Below, in pieces: positions 1-8,113 of a stretch of DNA of 64,000 nucleotides. Source of the DNA: Aestuariibacter salexigens DSM 15300. Lineage in GTDB: Bacteria; Pseudomonadota; Gammaproteobacteria; Enterobacterales; Alteromonadaceae. The stretch spans positions 1 to 64,000 of the forward strand of contig NZ_AUBH01000004.1 in NCBI RefSeq assembly GCF_000429145.1. Reading direction: 5' to 3'. Made by a program: the position numbers and the translations under genes. Every line of letters begins with the position of its first letter. Within the stretch, counting starts at the first letter, position 1. The notes beneath the pieces are model-generated. The model saw only the letters and a list, made by a program, of their open reading frames with translations. It searched no databases and was not told the origin of the DNA.

Positions 1-367
1 ATAGTACCTGCGTGGGACATCGGCTCGCTCCATTAAATGATCTTCGCAAAATCAGTTTAATGAAAGCTGATGTCCCCCGTTTATGATGAAGAGCCGCGTT
101 CAGTATGTTGCAGTCAGAGGTAACTAAAGAATTGGCTATTTGCATTCTAGGGTTTGAACATCGCTTATCCGTCACAACACCGAAAAGCTTCGGCTGGTTG
201 CAAATTGAAAAATGAGGATCAGCTTTGTACGTATTTCAGACGGTCGGTTTCTAGCGGCAGTGAAAGTGAAAAAAGGGCAAGCGGACATTCACAAATGTAA
301 TTTCTAACTACCGCTAAGTTGCATTTGCTAGCATTGAATAACATTGTGTAATACCAACTTTTATTGC
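1..367. other. non-coding stretch at left edge
   Basis: I see no convincing gene here. A short hairpin (CCGAA-AAGC-TTCGG, about 180-193) is visible but lacks a T-run. The segment is the 3' flank of the minus-strand gene that ends at 368. I looked for an integron attC-type site after that stop and found no clear paired core sites. Confidence 0.4.
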
Positions 368-1015
368 TCAACGTACTGTGATACCCAATTTGGCACAACG
401 CTCTGATATCAAATTAGTTTTCAAGCTTTCGACCGAATTTGAATTAACAGCATTAAGGGCATTGAGCAAATATTCTTGATATTCCTCGTTCAATCCATAC
501 TCGTTTTCTCTCCAGCCTGGATATCCACTATCATAAATTAGTGGTGCTTTACGTGATAAGGCATCTTCAAGAAGTATTTTTGCTTTGCTTAAGTCGCCTT
601 TTTCAAGAGCGATAAAAGCCACTTCAGGTCCGGAATTAAAACAAGCTCCCTCAAGCTTTTCTAAGCTGTCTATGGTTCTAAACCACTCAAAAGCGCAAGA
701 TTCAACTTCTGCAAGTATGTCTCTTGCATACTTCATTGCAACGTCATGATTCTTCGAACTCCATTTTGAACTTAGCCTGAAACCTACGTCGTATGAATCT
801 ACATCATCTATCGGACTTGATAGCAAATGCACTGAACAGTATATGTAGATGACGTCTGAGCCCCAACGACCAAATCCAAAATAAATGTGGTCAAGTAGTG
901 CACCTCTTATTCTATAGAAGTCTTTCTCTTTTGACCTTTGAAATCCAAGTTTGGAAAGGTGTGGTTCAATTAGATTTCTTAGTGCATTTTTGGTCGGATC
1001 TTTATACTGCCTCAT
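368..1015 (-). CDS. DUF4304-like hypothetical protein
   Basis: This is a soluble protein of 215 residues with no signal peptide or membrane segment. Its N-terminus (a helix ending LGFQRSKEKDFYR, then alternating strands around residues 38-65) resembles DUF4304-type proteins, whose function is unknown. It overlaps the gene upstream (1002-1709) by 14 bases on the same strand, so the two are probably translated together. Both share the same N-terminal pattern (LxxLGFxxxxxxxFFR, then a hydrophobic strand), which suggests they are diverged duplicates. In other genomes such domains occur in accessory regions, some near toxin-immunity loci; that link is only suggestive here because no toxin gene is visible nearby. 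Confidence 0.6.
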   Translation of the reverse strand: MRQYKDPTKNALRNLIEPHLSKLGFQRSKEKDFYRIRGALLDHIYFGFGRWGSDVIYIYCSVHLLSSPIDDVDSYDVGFRLSSKWSSKNHDVAMKYARDILAEVESCAFEWFRTIDSLEKLEGACFNSGPEVAFIALEKGDLSKAKILLEDALSRKAPLIYDSGYPGWRENEYGLNEEYQEYLLNALNAVNSNSVESLKTNLISERCAKLGITVR

Positions 1016-1709
1016 TCAAAAACTCCAGTCTGAATTTTTTAATATTCTCAATCTTGAGTTTATCAATGATTAAATTTCGCTCTTCTTGATTGGCTGCAAT
1101 GAACAGCGTTTCAAGCGATGATGGCTGGTCCAAAAAGTACTCTAGGTTTTCATTATTTTCATAACTTTTAGTACAGCTTAAGCCTCGGTGTTTGTTACTA
1201 AGAAGCTCGACCCAAACATCAACTTCAGCTTGTCGACCAGCTGTGGTTAAGTAAAGCAGCTTAAGTATCGAAGGGGAGCCTCTGAGTCGAAAATTCTCGT
1301 ATTCCTCTTCTGAGCTAATTTTACTGAAGCGCAGAGAATCAATGTCGGATATTGCTTTCATTACTTTTGCTGCTGCTGTTTTAAAGTGTTTCTTTTCCTT
1401 GAACACAATCGCATCCGTTTCAGTAAGATGGTCGTTGCTTCCCCAAGGTAAGAACCTAGGAGAGAGGTCTAGATTAGGGTCATATGTAAGAAATTCACCA
1501 AATCTGAATAAAAGGTGATTACCGCCTGTTCTCACACCAGCACTACCGACTTCTTGGTGCTGTACAGAGAAAATCATGAAATGCACTAGATTGTTATTTA
1601 CTCGGAAAAATCTATATCCATCATTTGATGAAAACCCTAAAGATTGAAAGTGCTTTTCAATTAACGGGGCTAAGTGCTTGCTAATGATAGGTTGTGGTTC
1701 ATTGCTCAT
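1002..1709 (-). CDS. DUF4304-like hypothetical protein, paralogue of its neighbour
   Basis: This encodes 235 residues, soluble and without a signal peptide. The N-terminal pattern LIEKHFQSLGFSSNDGYRFF followed by a hydrophobic strand matches that of the downstream overlapping gene. The two look like an old tandem duplication. No catalytic motif is recognisable. The start ATG at 1709 opens the pair. The upstream 355 bases are AT-rich and would hold the promoter, but I cannot identify one with confidence. The assignment to a DUF4304-like fold rests on pattern similarity only. Confidence 0.55.
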   Translation of the reverse strand: MSNEPQPIISKHLAPLIEKHFQSLGFSSNDGYRFFRVNNNLVHFMIFSVQHQEVGSAGVRTGGNHLLFRFGEFLTYDPNLDLSPRFLPWGSNDHLTETDAIVFKEKKHFKTAAAKVMKAISDIDSLRFSKISSEEEYENFRLRGSPSILKLLYLTTAGRQAEVDVWVELLSNKHRGLSCTKSYENNENLEYFLDQPSSLETLFIAANQEERNLIIDKLKIENIKKFRLEFLNEAV

Positions 1710-2064
1710 AATGTAAAGTCCATTTCTATTACACTCATTCCATTATTCCTCTTGAGTCTAGGCTAAGTCGCAATGAAAAAATAGATTTATCCAAAAGTAT
1801 GTAATTACTACCCACTGAATATATTTAGCTTCGCAAATTGTCCTCTTCTCGTTCATTACTTCAATGTCTGTAAACAAGCATTTTTGATCATTCGATCAAT
1901 GAAAAGGCGTCCAGATGTGAACGACCGTAGATTGTCTTTATCTGTCTGTCAGATTCAGTCTCATCCTGAACATAAAAGTGTCAAATCAGATATGAGCTAC
2001 CACACATAAATAACCGCTTATAAGAAACACCATTCATTTGTCTCAATTGCTCCAGAAGCCATCG
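1710..2064. other. intergenic stretch without recognisable gene
   Basis: 355 AT-rich bases lie between two minus-strand genes. I see no ORF with coding character, no strong hairpin with a T-run and no repeat shared with the rest of the window. It presumably contains the terminator of the gene at 2065-3024's downstream side and the promoter of the DUF4304-like pair. Confidence 0.35.
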
Positions 2065-3024
2065 TCATTGTCGTTCTAAGCTGGGGTTGTTGTTGATGCA
2101 CTGCGCGGTAACTAAATCGAGGTCATCAGCCATCTCTGAGAGGGTGATACCTTTATCTTTTAATTGTTCTATCGCTGTATTCAGCTGACCTATCGGCACT
2201 TTCTTAATATCGTACGTGTCGCGAAAATCTGGATCAGCAAATTCATCCTGAATTTCTTCATAATGCTCCCAGTCTGTTAACGCTTTATGTTTTAGCTCCC
2301 ATTGGGCTAATGGTATCGCCTGTTCTTTATCCTCAAGGTTCTCCACATAGTCATCGTAGCTGTCATAATACTTGTGGTAACAATCATACTGTAATTGTTC
2401 AGCAGACAAATGAGTCAGCCCTCTTGGTACTTTTTCTCCCATCGCCTTTAGGAACTGCTTCTGCCTTGCCGTGGCAGGCCGATTTTTCCATGCCGTTCTG
2501 TTTTCTTCATTGGCAAACAACATCCGTACTTGAGCACCTGCTTCAGAATCAGACAATCCTTTTATCGAGCCACCAAAGAATTTTATGATGGCTAACGTTT
2601 CTTCTTCTGGCTGAGCCAGTATACCAATAAGGTCTGAGTACTGGCCCTTTGTTAAATCGCCGCGTTTAACGATAACGCCATCCTCTTTAAGACGGTTTAT
2701 TTGATGCTCAGTAGGCGAGTCGAAATACCAGTCGTCGACAAGCTCACTCTCCATACCACTGTCACGCTGCTCAAATACGGTCTTCCAACGTGCCTGCAAC
2801 CAGGCGAACTTACTTTCAACTTTTTTGGTATTTCTTGAGCTATCGCACTCCAAATCTATCTCGAGGTGCTTGCAGCCAATGTTGGCTGGCGCAGCGACAG
2901 GTTGATGGTTTTTTTGGGAATGTTGTTTTGCTTGCGGAACGCTATCTTTTGTATTGTCACTGCGTGGTTTTAGCGCGATTATCACGATGGCAATAACAAT
3001 AACTGTGGTGATGATTTCTATCAT
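2065..3024 (-). CDS. membrane-anchored hypothetical protein with two short internal repeats
   Basis: The protein has 319 residues. An N-terminal hydrophobic segment (about residues 3-20) is followed by a basic stretch, so it is probably an inner-membrane anchor with a cytoplasmic C-terminal body. Inside are two related motifs of the kind T-x-x-Q-x-x-x-L-K-x-x-G...RG-LT: one at about residues 105-132 (HQINRLKEDG...KRGDLT) and one near 183-206 (RQKQFLKAMG...PRGLT). This motif recurs in unrelated bacterial and phage proteins but has no assigned function that I can state. I do not recognise the gene. Its neighbours are also hypothetical and on the same strand. Confidence 0.55.
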   Translation of the reverse strand: MIEIITTVIVIAIVIIALKPRSDNTKDSVPQAKQHSQKNHQPVAAPANIGCKHLEIDLECDSSRNTKKVESKFAWLQARWKTVFEQRDSGMESELVDDWYFDSPTEHQINRLKEDGVIVKRGDLTKGQYSDLIGILAQPEEETLAIIKFFGGSIKGLSDSEAGAQVRMLFANEENRTAWKNRPATARQKQFLKAMGEKVPRGLTHLSAEQLQYDCYHKYYDSYDDYVENLEDKEQAIPLAQWELKHKALTDWEHYEEIQDEFADPDFRDTYDIKKVPIGQLNTAIEQLKDKGITLSEMADDLDLVTAQCINNNPSLERQ

Positions 3025-3228
3025 TCCTTGACTCCGTGGACATGCCAGATTTCATCGTAGCGATTAGAGATTAACAATGAAAGCCTTGATGAGTGTTGCT
3101 TGTCTTTAGGCGACTTTAACTATCCAGCAGTTCCCAACCAAGTTATGTACAAAACGGATATCTCTCCAGTCTATCGGACTTACAATTTGCAACCCTCAAA
3201 TGCAAATAGCTGAACTTAGTAAAAGTTA

Positions 3229-4140
3229 TTACGTACTGTAGAGCCTACGCATCGACATCATAAAACCGTTCTCTCTCCTTACAGTAGGTACCTGCAAAGG
3301 GTCGTGATCATAATCGAAGCAGGATAACTGAAAAGCTTTTTTATATTTGAGTGAGAGTGGATAGACTTCACTACGACTCATCATGTCACGATAAAGATTT
3401 GTGGGGCATATGTCACAGAAAACCTGTTGCCTTATGACTGTAATGTTTGGCTTTATTAGACCAATAGTAAGAGGCATCAGGTTTTGTAGATACCACACCG
3501 ATAAAAGAAGCCTATACCAGTAACCATTGAATAATTGGCATTTGGCGAAGCAGGGAAACGCGGCGTACAAATGAGCTAAACATTTTAAAAAGTTCTCTTC
3601 GTCATTCTTTACTTTGGACATTCTGAGTAAGAAAAGTAAGTTTTCGAAGCCAAGTACATTTCCTTTGAGAAACATTTCAATGGGATGAATATGTTTTATA
3701 TGCTTGTCATAATAACTAACAGTCTTTATTTGCTTTGTGCTATCAGAGTCAGGTTCATAAAGGCCAACCAATGCTTCATGGGAACCGACACACTCCAGGT
3801 TCAGCAAATCAGTCTCAGAAATTCTTTTATACTTTAATAGGTTAAAAACAGGAAGGTCATAAACAAACTTAGCGCCAGGGAATGAAAAGTCGATTTTCTT
3901 GGCTATAGAAGAAGACATAGCATTGTGTCCTCGTCTCCATTTATTCAAATTTCCACTAGACTCCCTTTCCCCCCATACATTCGCTTCAAGCTCCTTATCC
4001 GTTAGTTCATATCTTCTGCAAACAAAATCCAATACTACATTTGTTTGAATGAGACTGACCTCATCCTGAGCTTGATAATGCTGTCCAAAATTGGCTGCGA
4101 AGAAACTATCTGTCTTTTTTGAAAATGCTTTCCGGGTCAT
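3229..4140 (-). CDS. hypothetical protein divergent from transposon regulator
   Basis: This is a soluble protein of 303 residues with no family I recognise. Residues 30-70 (YELTDKELEANVWG then NLNKWRRGHNAM) have the look of a helix-turn-helix-like start. The middle is rich in Leu, Cys and aromatic residues. It is transcribed away from the small helix-turn-helix gene at 4246, and the 105 bases between them hold direct repeats of TTGGACAT. Its position just outside the Tn7-like genes makes it either cargo or flanking host DNA; I cannot decide, because I could not find both transposon ends. Confidence 0.5.
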   Translation of the reverse strand: MTRKAFSKKTDSFFAANFGQHYQAQDEVSLIQTNVVLDFVCRRYELTDKELEANVWGERESSGNLNKWRRGHNAMSSSIAKKIDFSFPGAKFVYDLPVFNLLKYKRISETDLLNLECVGSHEALVGLYEPDSDSTKQIKTVSYYDKHIKHIHPIEMFLKGNVLGFENLLFLLRMSKVKNDEENFLKCLAHLYAAFPCFAKCQLFNGYWYRLLLSVWYLQNLMPLTIGLIKPNITVIRQQVFCDICPTNLYRDMMSRSEVYPLSLKYKKAFQLSCFDYDHDPLQVPTVRRENGFMMSMRRLYST

Positions 4141-4222
4141 TTCACTTGGGTAAAAAATACAAGGTTTTTACTCAATATAGTTTACCGAGAAGAGTAATTC
4201 ATAGTCTGATAACGTGACGGTG

Positions 4223-4240
4223 TTGGACATAATTGGACAT
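4223..4240. repeat. tandem direct repeat TTGGACAT upstream of HTH gene
   Basis: Two copies of TTGGACAT (4223-4230 and 4233-4240), one helical turn apart, lie directly before the ATG at 4246. A TGT at 4221 precedes them. They could be an operator for the small DNA-binding protein or part of a Tn7-like end, which carries repeated TnsB sites and begins with TGT. No matching end finishing in ACA was found downstream. Confidence 0.4.
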
Positions 4241-4245
4241 GAACC

Positions 4246-4491
4246 ATGAATAATCATTGTGGCCATAATGGTTTGAAGCGCTCTCCGTCGAAGCTCTCAG
4301 ATAAATATGGTGAACTTTTGAATCTAGAAGAAGTTGCTGATCTGTTGAAGTACCCAAGCGTTGCAGCAGTTCGGAAAGCTCATAGCAGAAAAACACTCCC
4401 TGTCCCTCTCTATAAATTTCGAACAAAAACTGGCTTGTATGCAAAGACTAAAGAGGTCGAGCAAAGCATCAACAACATGTTACGTGCATAA
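4246..4491 (+). CDS. small helix-turn-helix DNA-binding protein
   Basis: The product has 81 residues. Positions 23-50 (LLNLEEVADLLKYPSVAAVR) fit the excisionase/MerR-like helix-turn-helix that reads a short DNA site. Basic residues flank it. It sits immediately upstream of the tnsAB-tnsC-tniQ module and reads in the same direction, where many Tn7-like elements carry a small regulator. I infer a regulator of transposition rather than a structural protein. The ATG at 4246 lacks a Shine-Dalgarno sequence; the first base of the start lies 6 bases after the second TTGGACAT repeat, so the transcript may be leaderless or the start may be later. Two hairpins separate the gene from tnsAB. Confidence 0.6.
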   Translation: MNNHCGHNGLKRSPSKLSDKYGELLNLEEVADLLKYPSVAAVRKAHSRKTLPVPLYKFRTKTGLYAKTKEVEQSINNMLRA

Positions 4492-4531
4492 AAAAGAAGG
4501 AGCTAAAAACCGTGCAATAGAAAACAAAAAA

Positions 4532-4579
4532 CCGAAACCAGTTTGACTGATTTCGGCTCTCATTGAAGGTGATACCTTC
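4532..4579 (+). terminator. two tandem hairpins between HTH gene and tnsAB
   Basis: First hairpin: arms CCGAAACCAGT (4532-4542) and ACTGATTTCGG (4546-4556), an 11-bp stem with one G-T pair and a 3-base loop. Second: GAAGGT (4565-4570) and ACCTTC (4574-4579) with loop GAT. The first looks like a terminator stem but is followed by CTCT rather than a T-run. The pair could attenuate read-through from the small regulator gene into tnsAB. Confidence 0.45.
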
Positions 4580-4700
4580 GCTTCACACATTAAGTATCCC
4601 TCCGAGTAGCTGAATCGTCAAGTTTTTAAATCGAATAATGCGTTTCGAGGCTGGCGCTCGCTTGTTTGACACTGACGACACCTCGGACAGAGGAATACTT

Positions 4701-7082
4701 ATGCTTAACGAATATGAATTCTACGAATACTGCAACGTAACACACAAGCTGAGTAAGGAAGCAATCCAATACATTAATTACATAAGAAACAACCCGCCAA
4801 GCAGAATGGTTGGCGTAAACGCAACATCGAACGTGATATCACATGTCCCGTCGAAGAAAATGCGCCATACCATTTCGACCGAGAGCCGCGGGCCCGAGTG
4901 GTGTTTTAAATTATTTAATGAAAATGATGACCGCTGCTTAGAGATTTGGGACCAGATCGAACCTATCGATGTTTACAGAACTGGAAAAAATGGACAGAAA
5001 CGAAGAGGTAGTTACACCGCCGACTTTCTGGTCCTGACAACGCGAGGACCACGTGTAATTGAAGTAAAGCCACATGAAACACTACTTAAGCTAGTCGGGG
5101 AAAAGCCAAAAGACTGGATTCAAAGATCTGAAGACACATTTATATACAAGCCCGCACAAGATGCATTTAATTTAATCGGAATAGAACACGAGGTTTTTGC
5201 ATTCAAAACCTCTATGCAAGTAAAAGCGTTCAATCTAGACCTCCTATCTCATCACGATGACTTAAATATCGATTTATTAGATATTCAAAACGCTGTAGAC
5301 AGAGCTTTCGAACGCCAGTTCGCTTACACGATGAATGAACTACGCATTGCTTTAAAGCTAGAAAACTACAATTCAATATTAAAACTGATCCGTGATGGGT
5401 ATCTCGTAGCAGACCTCGATTCAGAATTATTGTCTGAACCCGATTCAACAAAACTGTTTAGAGACATCCTCCACATAGAAGCTCTGAAAGAGCTTCAGAC
5501 ACACAAGGTTTCTCAGAGTAATGGCTTTGTTCCGGTAGAATGTACTACGCTACCGAATAGTACAGAAGTTAATAAAGTACTGAATCGACTAGAGCGAATT
5601 CAGTCTGGAGAAAAAAACAGAAGTACCCGTCGATGGAAACAACAAATAAGAGAAGGGAAGACTAAAGGACTCACGCCGTTTCAGTCTCTGATTTCGAGGC
5701 ATTATCTTTCTGGAAATAGAAAAAGAAAACTGCACACGACAGTTGTGGAGTTTTTAACTCAATATATCCAAAACGAATTTGCGCCAAAACAGGGACTTAG
5801 CTTTTACTGGGGACATAAACAATACTGGCAGGCTGCGCTAGAAGCACATCCTTCATTTAGCCCGGTGTCGCGACAAACCTTTACGAAGGCCATTAAATCG
5901 CTACCTAAGAACTTTATTTCAGGAATCCGCAGAGGGAGACGCGGAAAGAACGCTGATTCCCAATCTACAAACCCTCACAGCAGAAATCTTAGAGCGCAAT
6001 TACCCTGGGAGCGGGCCTCAATTGACCACTATTTAGCTGACGTCTTTTTGATTGTGGGATCACATGATGGCGTTGTATATGCGGAACGCCCTTGGCTCAC
6101 TGCAATGATTGATATAAGTACTGGACGTGTTTTAGCAATAACACTCAGTTTCAAACCACCCTCAAAATCATCATGCTGCAAAGTTATTAGGGAATGCGTT
6201 CGAAATCACAGCAAACTTCCTCGAGAAATTATAGTTGATAGAGGCTCTGACTTTCGTTCAACCTACTTTGCAGCCTTATGTGCTCATTACGAGATCACCC
6301 TATCATTTCGTCCGGCAAGTTTTCCGAGGTACGGCGGTGAAATAGAAGGTCTTTTCGGCGATTTCAAAACAAGCTGGCTGTCGCAACGACCAGGAAATCT
6401 AGCTAACTTCAAGGATGCCAGAGAATCAGACGGCACTCACATCCCAAAAAGATACGCAATACTGCGCGCATACGACTTGTACAGTGAACTACATCAGTTT
6501 TGTTCTTTCCGCGATGCTAAACCTTCAAACATAGATAATTGCTCTAGGCATGACGCTTTTAATAGGCGTCACTCTGAGTTTCCTCGGGTAGCGGTTCATG
6601 TAATTCCCGACGATGAGTTCTATTTGTTCACTGCTGTAGACGAAAGGAAGTACGTCCTTGACACCAAAAGAGGCGTCAAGATCAACGAACTTTGGTATTT
6701 CAGCTCTGATATCTCGGACTCAAACCTGAAAAAGTCGCAAATTGAGATCCGAATAGATCCAGAAAATCCACATGTTGTGTATGGCTTCATCAATAACAGA
6801 TGGTGTGCACTATACAGTGCAAATATTTCAACATATTCAACCCTTCCAAAAGAGCATCAGTTTGAAAAAGGGCTGATTGGTATTGAAGGAGCACAATTCA
6901 GAAGAAAACTTAGAGAAGCAGCAGACCTTGACATAGCAAAACTGATTCGTGAATTGAATAGTTGTTATGACGCAGACTGTCTCGCAGAACCGCTCGCTGA
7001 CGAAGGCTCCAGTATCCTGCCACCTGAACAAGAGGTATTAGACCTTGAACTTGTTGAACTGAGCACGGAGTCATGGTCATGA
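4701..7082 (+). CDS. tnsAB: fused TnsA-TnsB transposase
   Basis: This enzyme would cut both strands at the transposon ends. Residues about 60-130 form a TnsA-type restriction-like nuclease: E66, D108 (in SYTADFLV) and E121-V-K123 match the E-D-x-K set. Residues about 430-620 form the TnsB/retroviral-integrase core with the acidic triad: D in SIDHYLAD near 442, D513 in IVDRGSDF and E in GGEIEG near 547-549. In Tn7 these are separate proteins of about 270 and 700 residues; the 793-residue fusion is a known variant. I chose the ATG at 4701 because AGAGGA lies 7 bases before it; the ATG at 4638 has no ribosome site. The stop overlaps tnsC (ATGA). No nonsense or frameshift damage was seen, so it may be active. 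Confidence 0.9.
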   Translation: MLNEYEFYEYCNVTHKLSKEAIQYINYIRNNPPSRMVGVNATSNVISHVPSKKMRHTISTESRGPEWCFKLFNENDDRCLEIWDQIEPIDVYRTGKNGQKRRGSYTADFLVLTTRGPRVIEVKPHETLLKLVGEKPKDWIQRSEDTFIYKPAQDAFNLIGIEHEVFAFKTSMQVKAFNLDLLSHHDDLNIDLLDIQNAVDRAFERQFAYTMNELRIALKLENYNSILKLIRDGYLVADLDSELLSEPDSTKLFRDILHIEALKELQTHKVSQSNGFVPVECTTLPNSTEVNKVLNRLERIQSGEKNRSTRRWKQQIREGKTKGLTPFQSLISRHYLSGNRKRKLHTTVVEFLTQYIQNEFAPKQGLSFYWGHKQYWQAALEAHPSFSPVSRQTFTKAIKSLPKNFISGIRRGRRGKNADSQSTNPHSRNLRAQLPWERASIDHYLADVFLIVGSHDGVVYAERPWLTAMIDISTGRVLAITLSFKPPSKSSCCKVIRECVRNHSKLPREIIVDRGSDFRSTYFAALCAHYEITLSFRPASFPRYGGEIEGLFGDFKTSWLSQRPGNLANFKDARESDGTHIPKRYAILRAYDLYSELHQFCSFRDAKPSNIDNCSRHDAFNRRHSEFPRVAVHVIPDDEFYLFTAVDERKYVLDTKRGVKINELWYFSSDISDSNLKKSQIEIRIDPENPHVVYGFINNRWCALYSANISTYSTLPKEHQFEKGLIGIEGAQFRRKLREAADLDIAKLIRELNSCYDADCLAEPLADEGSSILPPEQEVLDLELVELSTESWS

Positions 7083-8113
7083 ATAATCTAAACAGACTAG
7101 ACTTAAAACTAAACCATAGAAACTGGAATGAAGCGCTTGCCTATGCATTTAACTCACTAATTACTGCGCTTCCAGGAGAGGTCATTCTTTTGCTCGGACC
7201 ATCTCGCTCTGGGAAAACGCGCCTCATACTGGAACTGATAAAGATGCTATGTGGGAATCCCAGAAATGACACTACAAGCTCGTACCTGTGCAGCTACATA
7301 CTCGCTAAAAATACCGGACCTCACGGTATATTTTCTACAAAAGCATTTACTTTTCGAATGCTACAAATGCTAGACCACCCATCCTTCAAGCTGTCTGTGA
7401 GCGACTTAGAAATGGCTGCCAGATTCGACAGAATCACAGAAAATGCCATGAGCAACATGTTGGAACGAGCATTTGCTAATAGAGGTGTAAGATACCTCGT
7501 CATAGATGAAGCTCAACATGCAAGATATGTAACCAAGGGGGCACAAGCGGCTCACGCTGTACTTGACGGTTGGAAGTCCCTGGCAGAGTCTAGTGGCTTT
7601 ACTTTAGTGCTTGTCGGCACGTACCCAATTCTCAACGTGATGCAAAACTCTCCCCATTTACTGGGCAGGACAAGAACAATCCACCTCCCCAGATATAAAG
7701 CGGAGGCAAGTGACCTATCGCATTTTTACTCTATAGCTTCAAAATTCTTGGAATGCTTGGACACTCCAATCGATTTTGAACTGAAACAGGAAATTCAAAG
7801 GCTACACAGGCAAACCTTTGGGTGCATTGGGCTTTTGCGATCATTGCTAATTGCTGCAAACAATTTGGCTTGCTCTACTGAAACGATGATCACTTCAAAT
7901 ATCTTAGATCTAGTTTTTCAACCTGCAGCTAATCTCGAGTCAATTTGGAGTGAAATTGAAGAAGGTGAGCGTTCATTAGAAACATTGAAGATTGAAACGG
8001 CAGGCTATGAGGTCTCAGAAGGGAAAAATCCAAAACCTAAGGGCAAAACGCCATTCCAGAGGAAACCAGCGAGAATACCTGCGGGGAATCGTTCAGAGAA
8101 GAGGAATTACTAA
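7079..8113 (+). CDS. tnsC: TnsC-type transposition ATPase
   Basis: This AAA+ ATPase would link the target selector to the transposase. The Walker A motif GPSRSGKT is at residues 40-47 and the Walker B motif YLVIDEAQHA near 137-146. Length (about 344 residues) is closer to the short TniB/TnsC type than to the 555-residue TnsC of Tn7. The Lys/Arg-rich C-terminal tail (from about residue 315, KPKGKTPFQRKP) may contact partner proteins or DNA. I chose the ATG at 7079, which overlaps the tnsAB stop as ATGA and has GGAG 8 bases upstream; the ATG at 7073 sits too close to that site. The stop codon shares one base with the tniQ start (TAATG), so the module is translationally coupled. Confidence 0.88.
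   Translation: MNNLNRLDLKLNHRNWNEALAYAFNSLITALPGEVILLLGPSRSGKTRLILELIKMLCGNPRNDTTSSYLCSYILAKNTGPHGIFSTKAFTFRMLQMLDHPSFKLSVSDLEMAARFDRITENAMSNMLERAFANRGVRYLVIDEAQHARYVTKGAQAAHAVLDGWKSLAESSGFTLVLVGTYPILNVMQNSPHLLGRTRTIHLPRYKAEASDLSHFYSIASKFLECLDTPIDFELKQEIQRLHRQTFGCIGLLRSLLIAANNLACSTETMITSNILDLVFQPAANLESIWSEIEEGERSLETLKIETAGYEVSEGKNPKPKGKTPFQRKPARIPAGNRSEKRNY

Noticed and set aside
1-367. Possible integron attC site after the first gene
   Set aside because: I found no pair of complementary core sites around the stop, and the following genes are not spaced by such sites.
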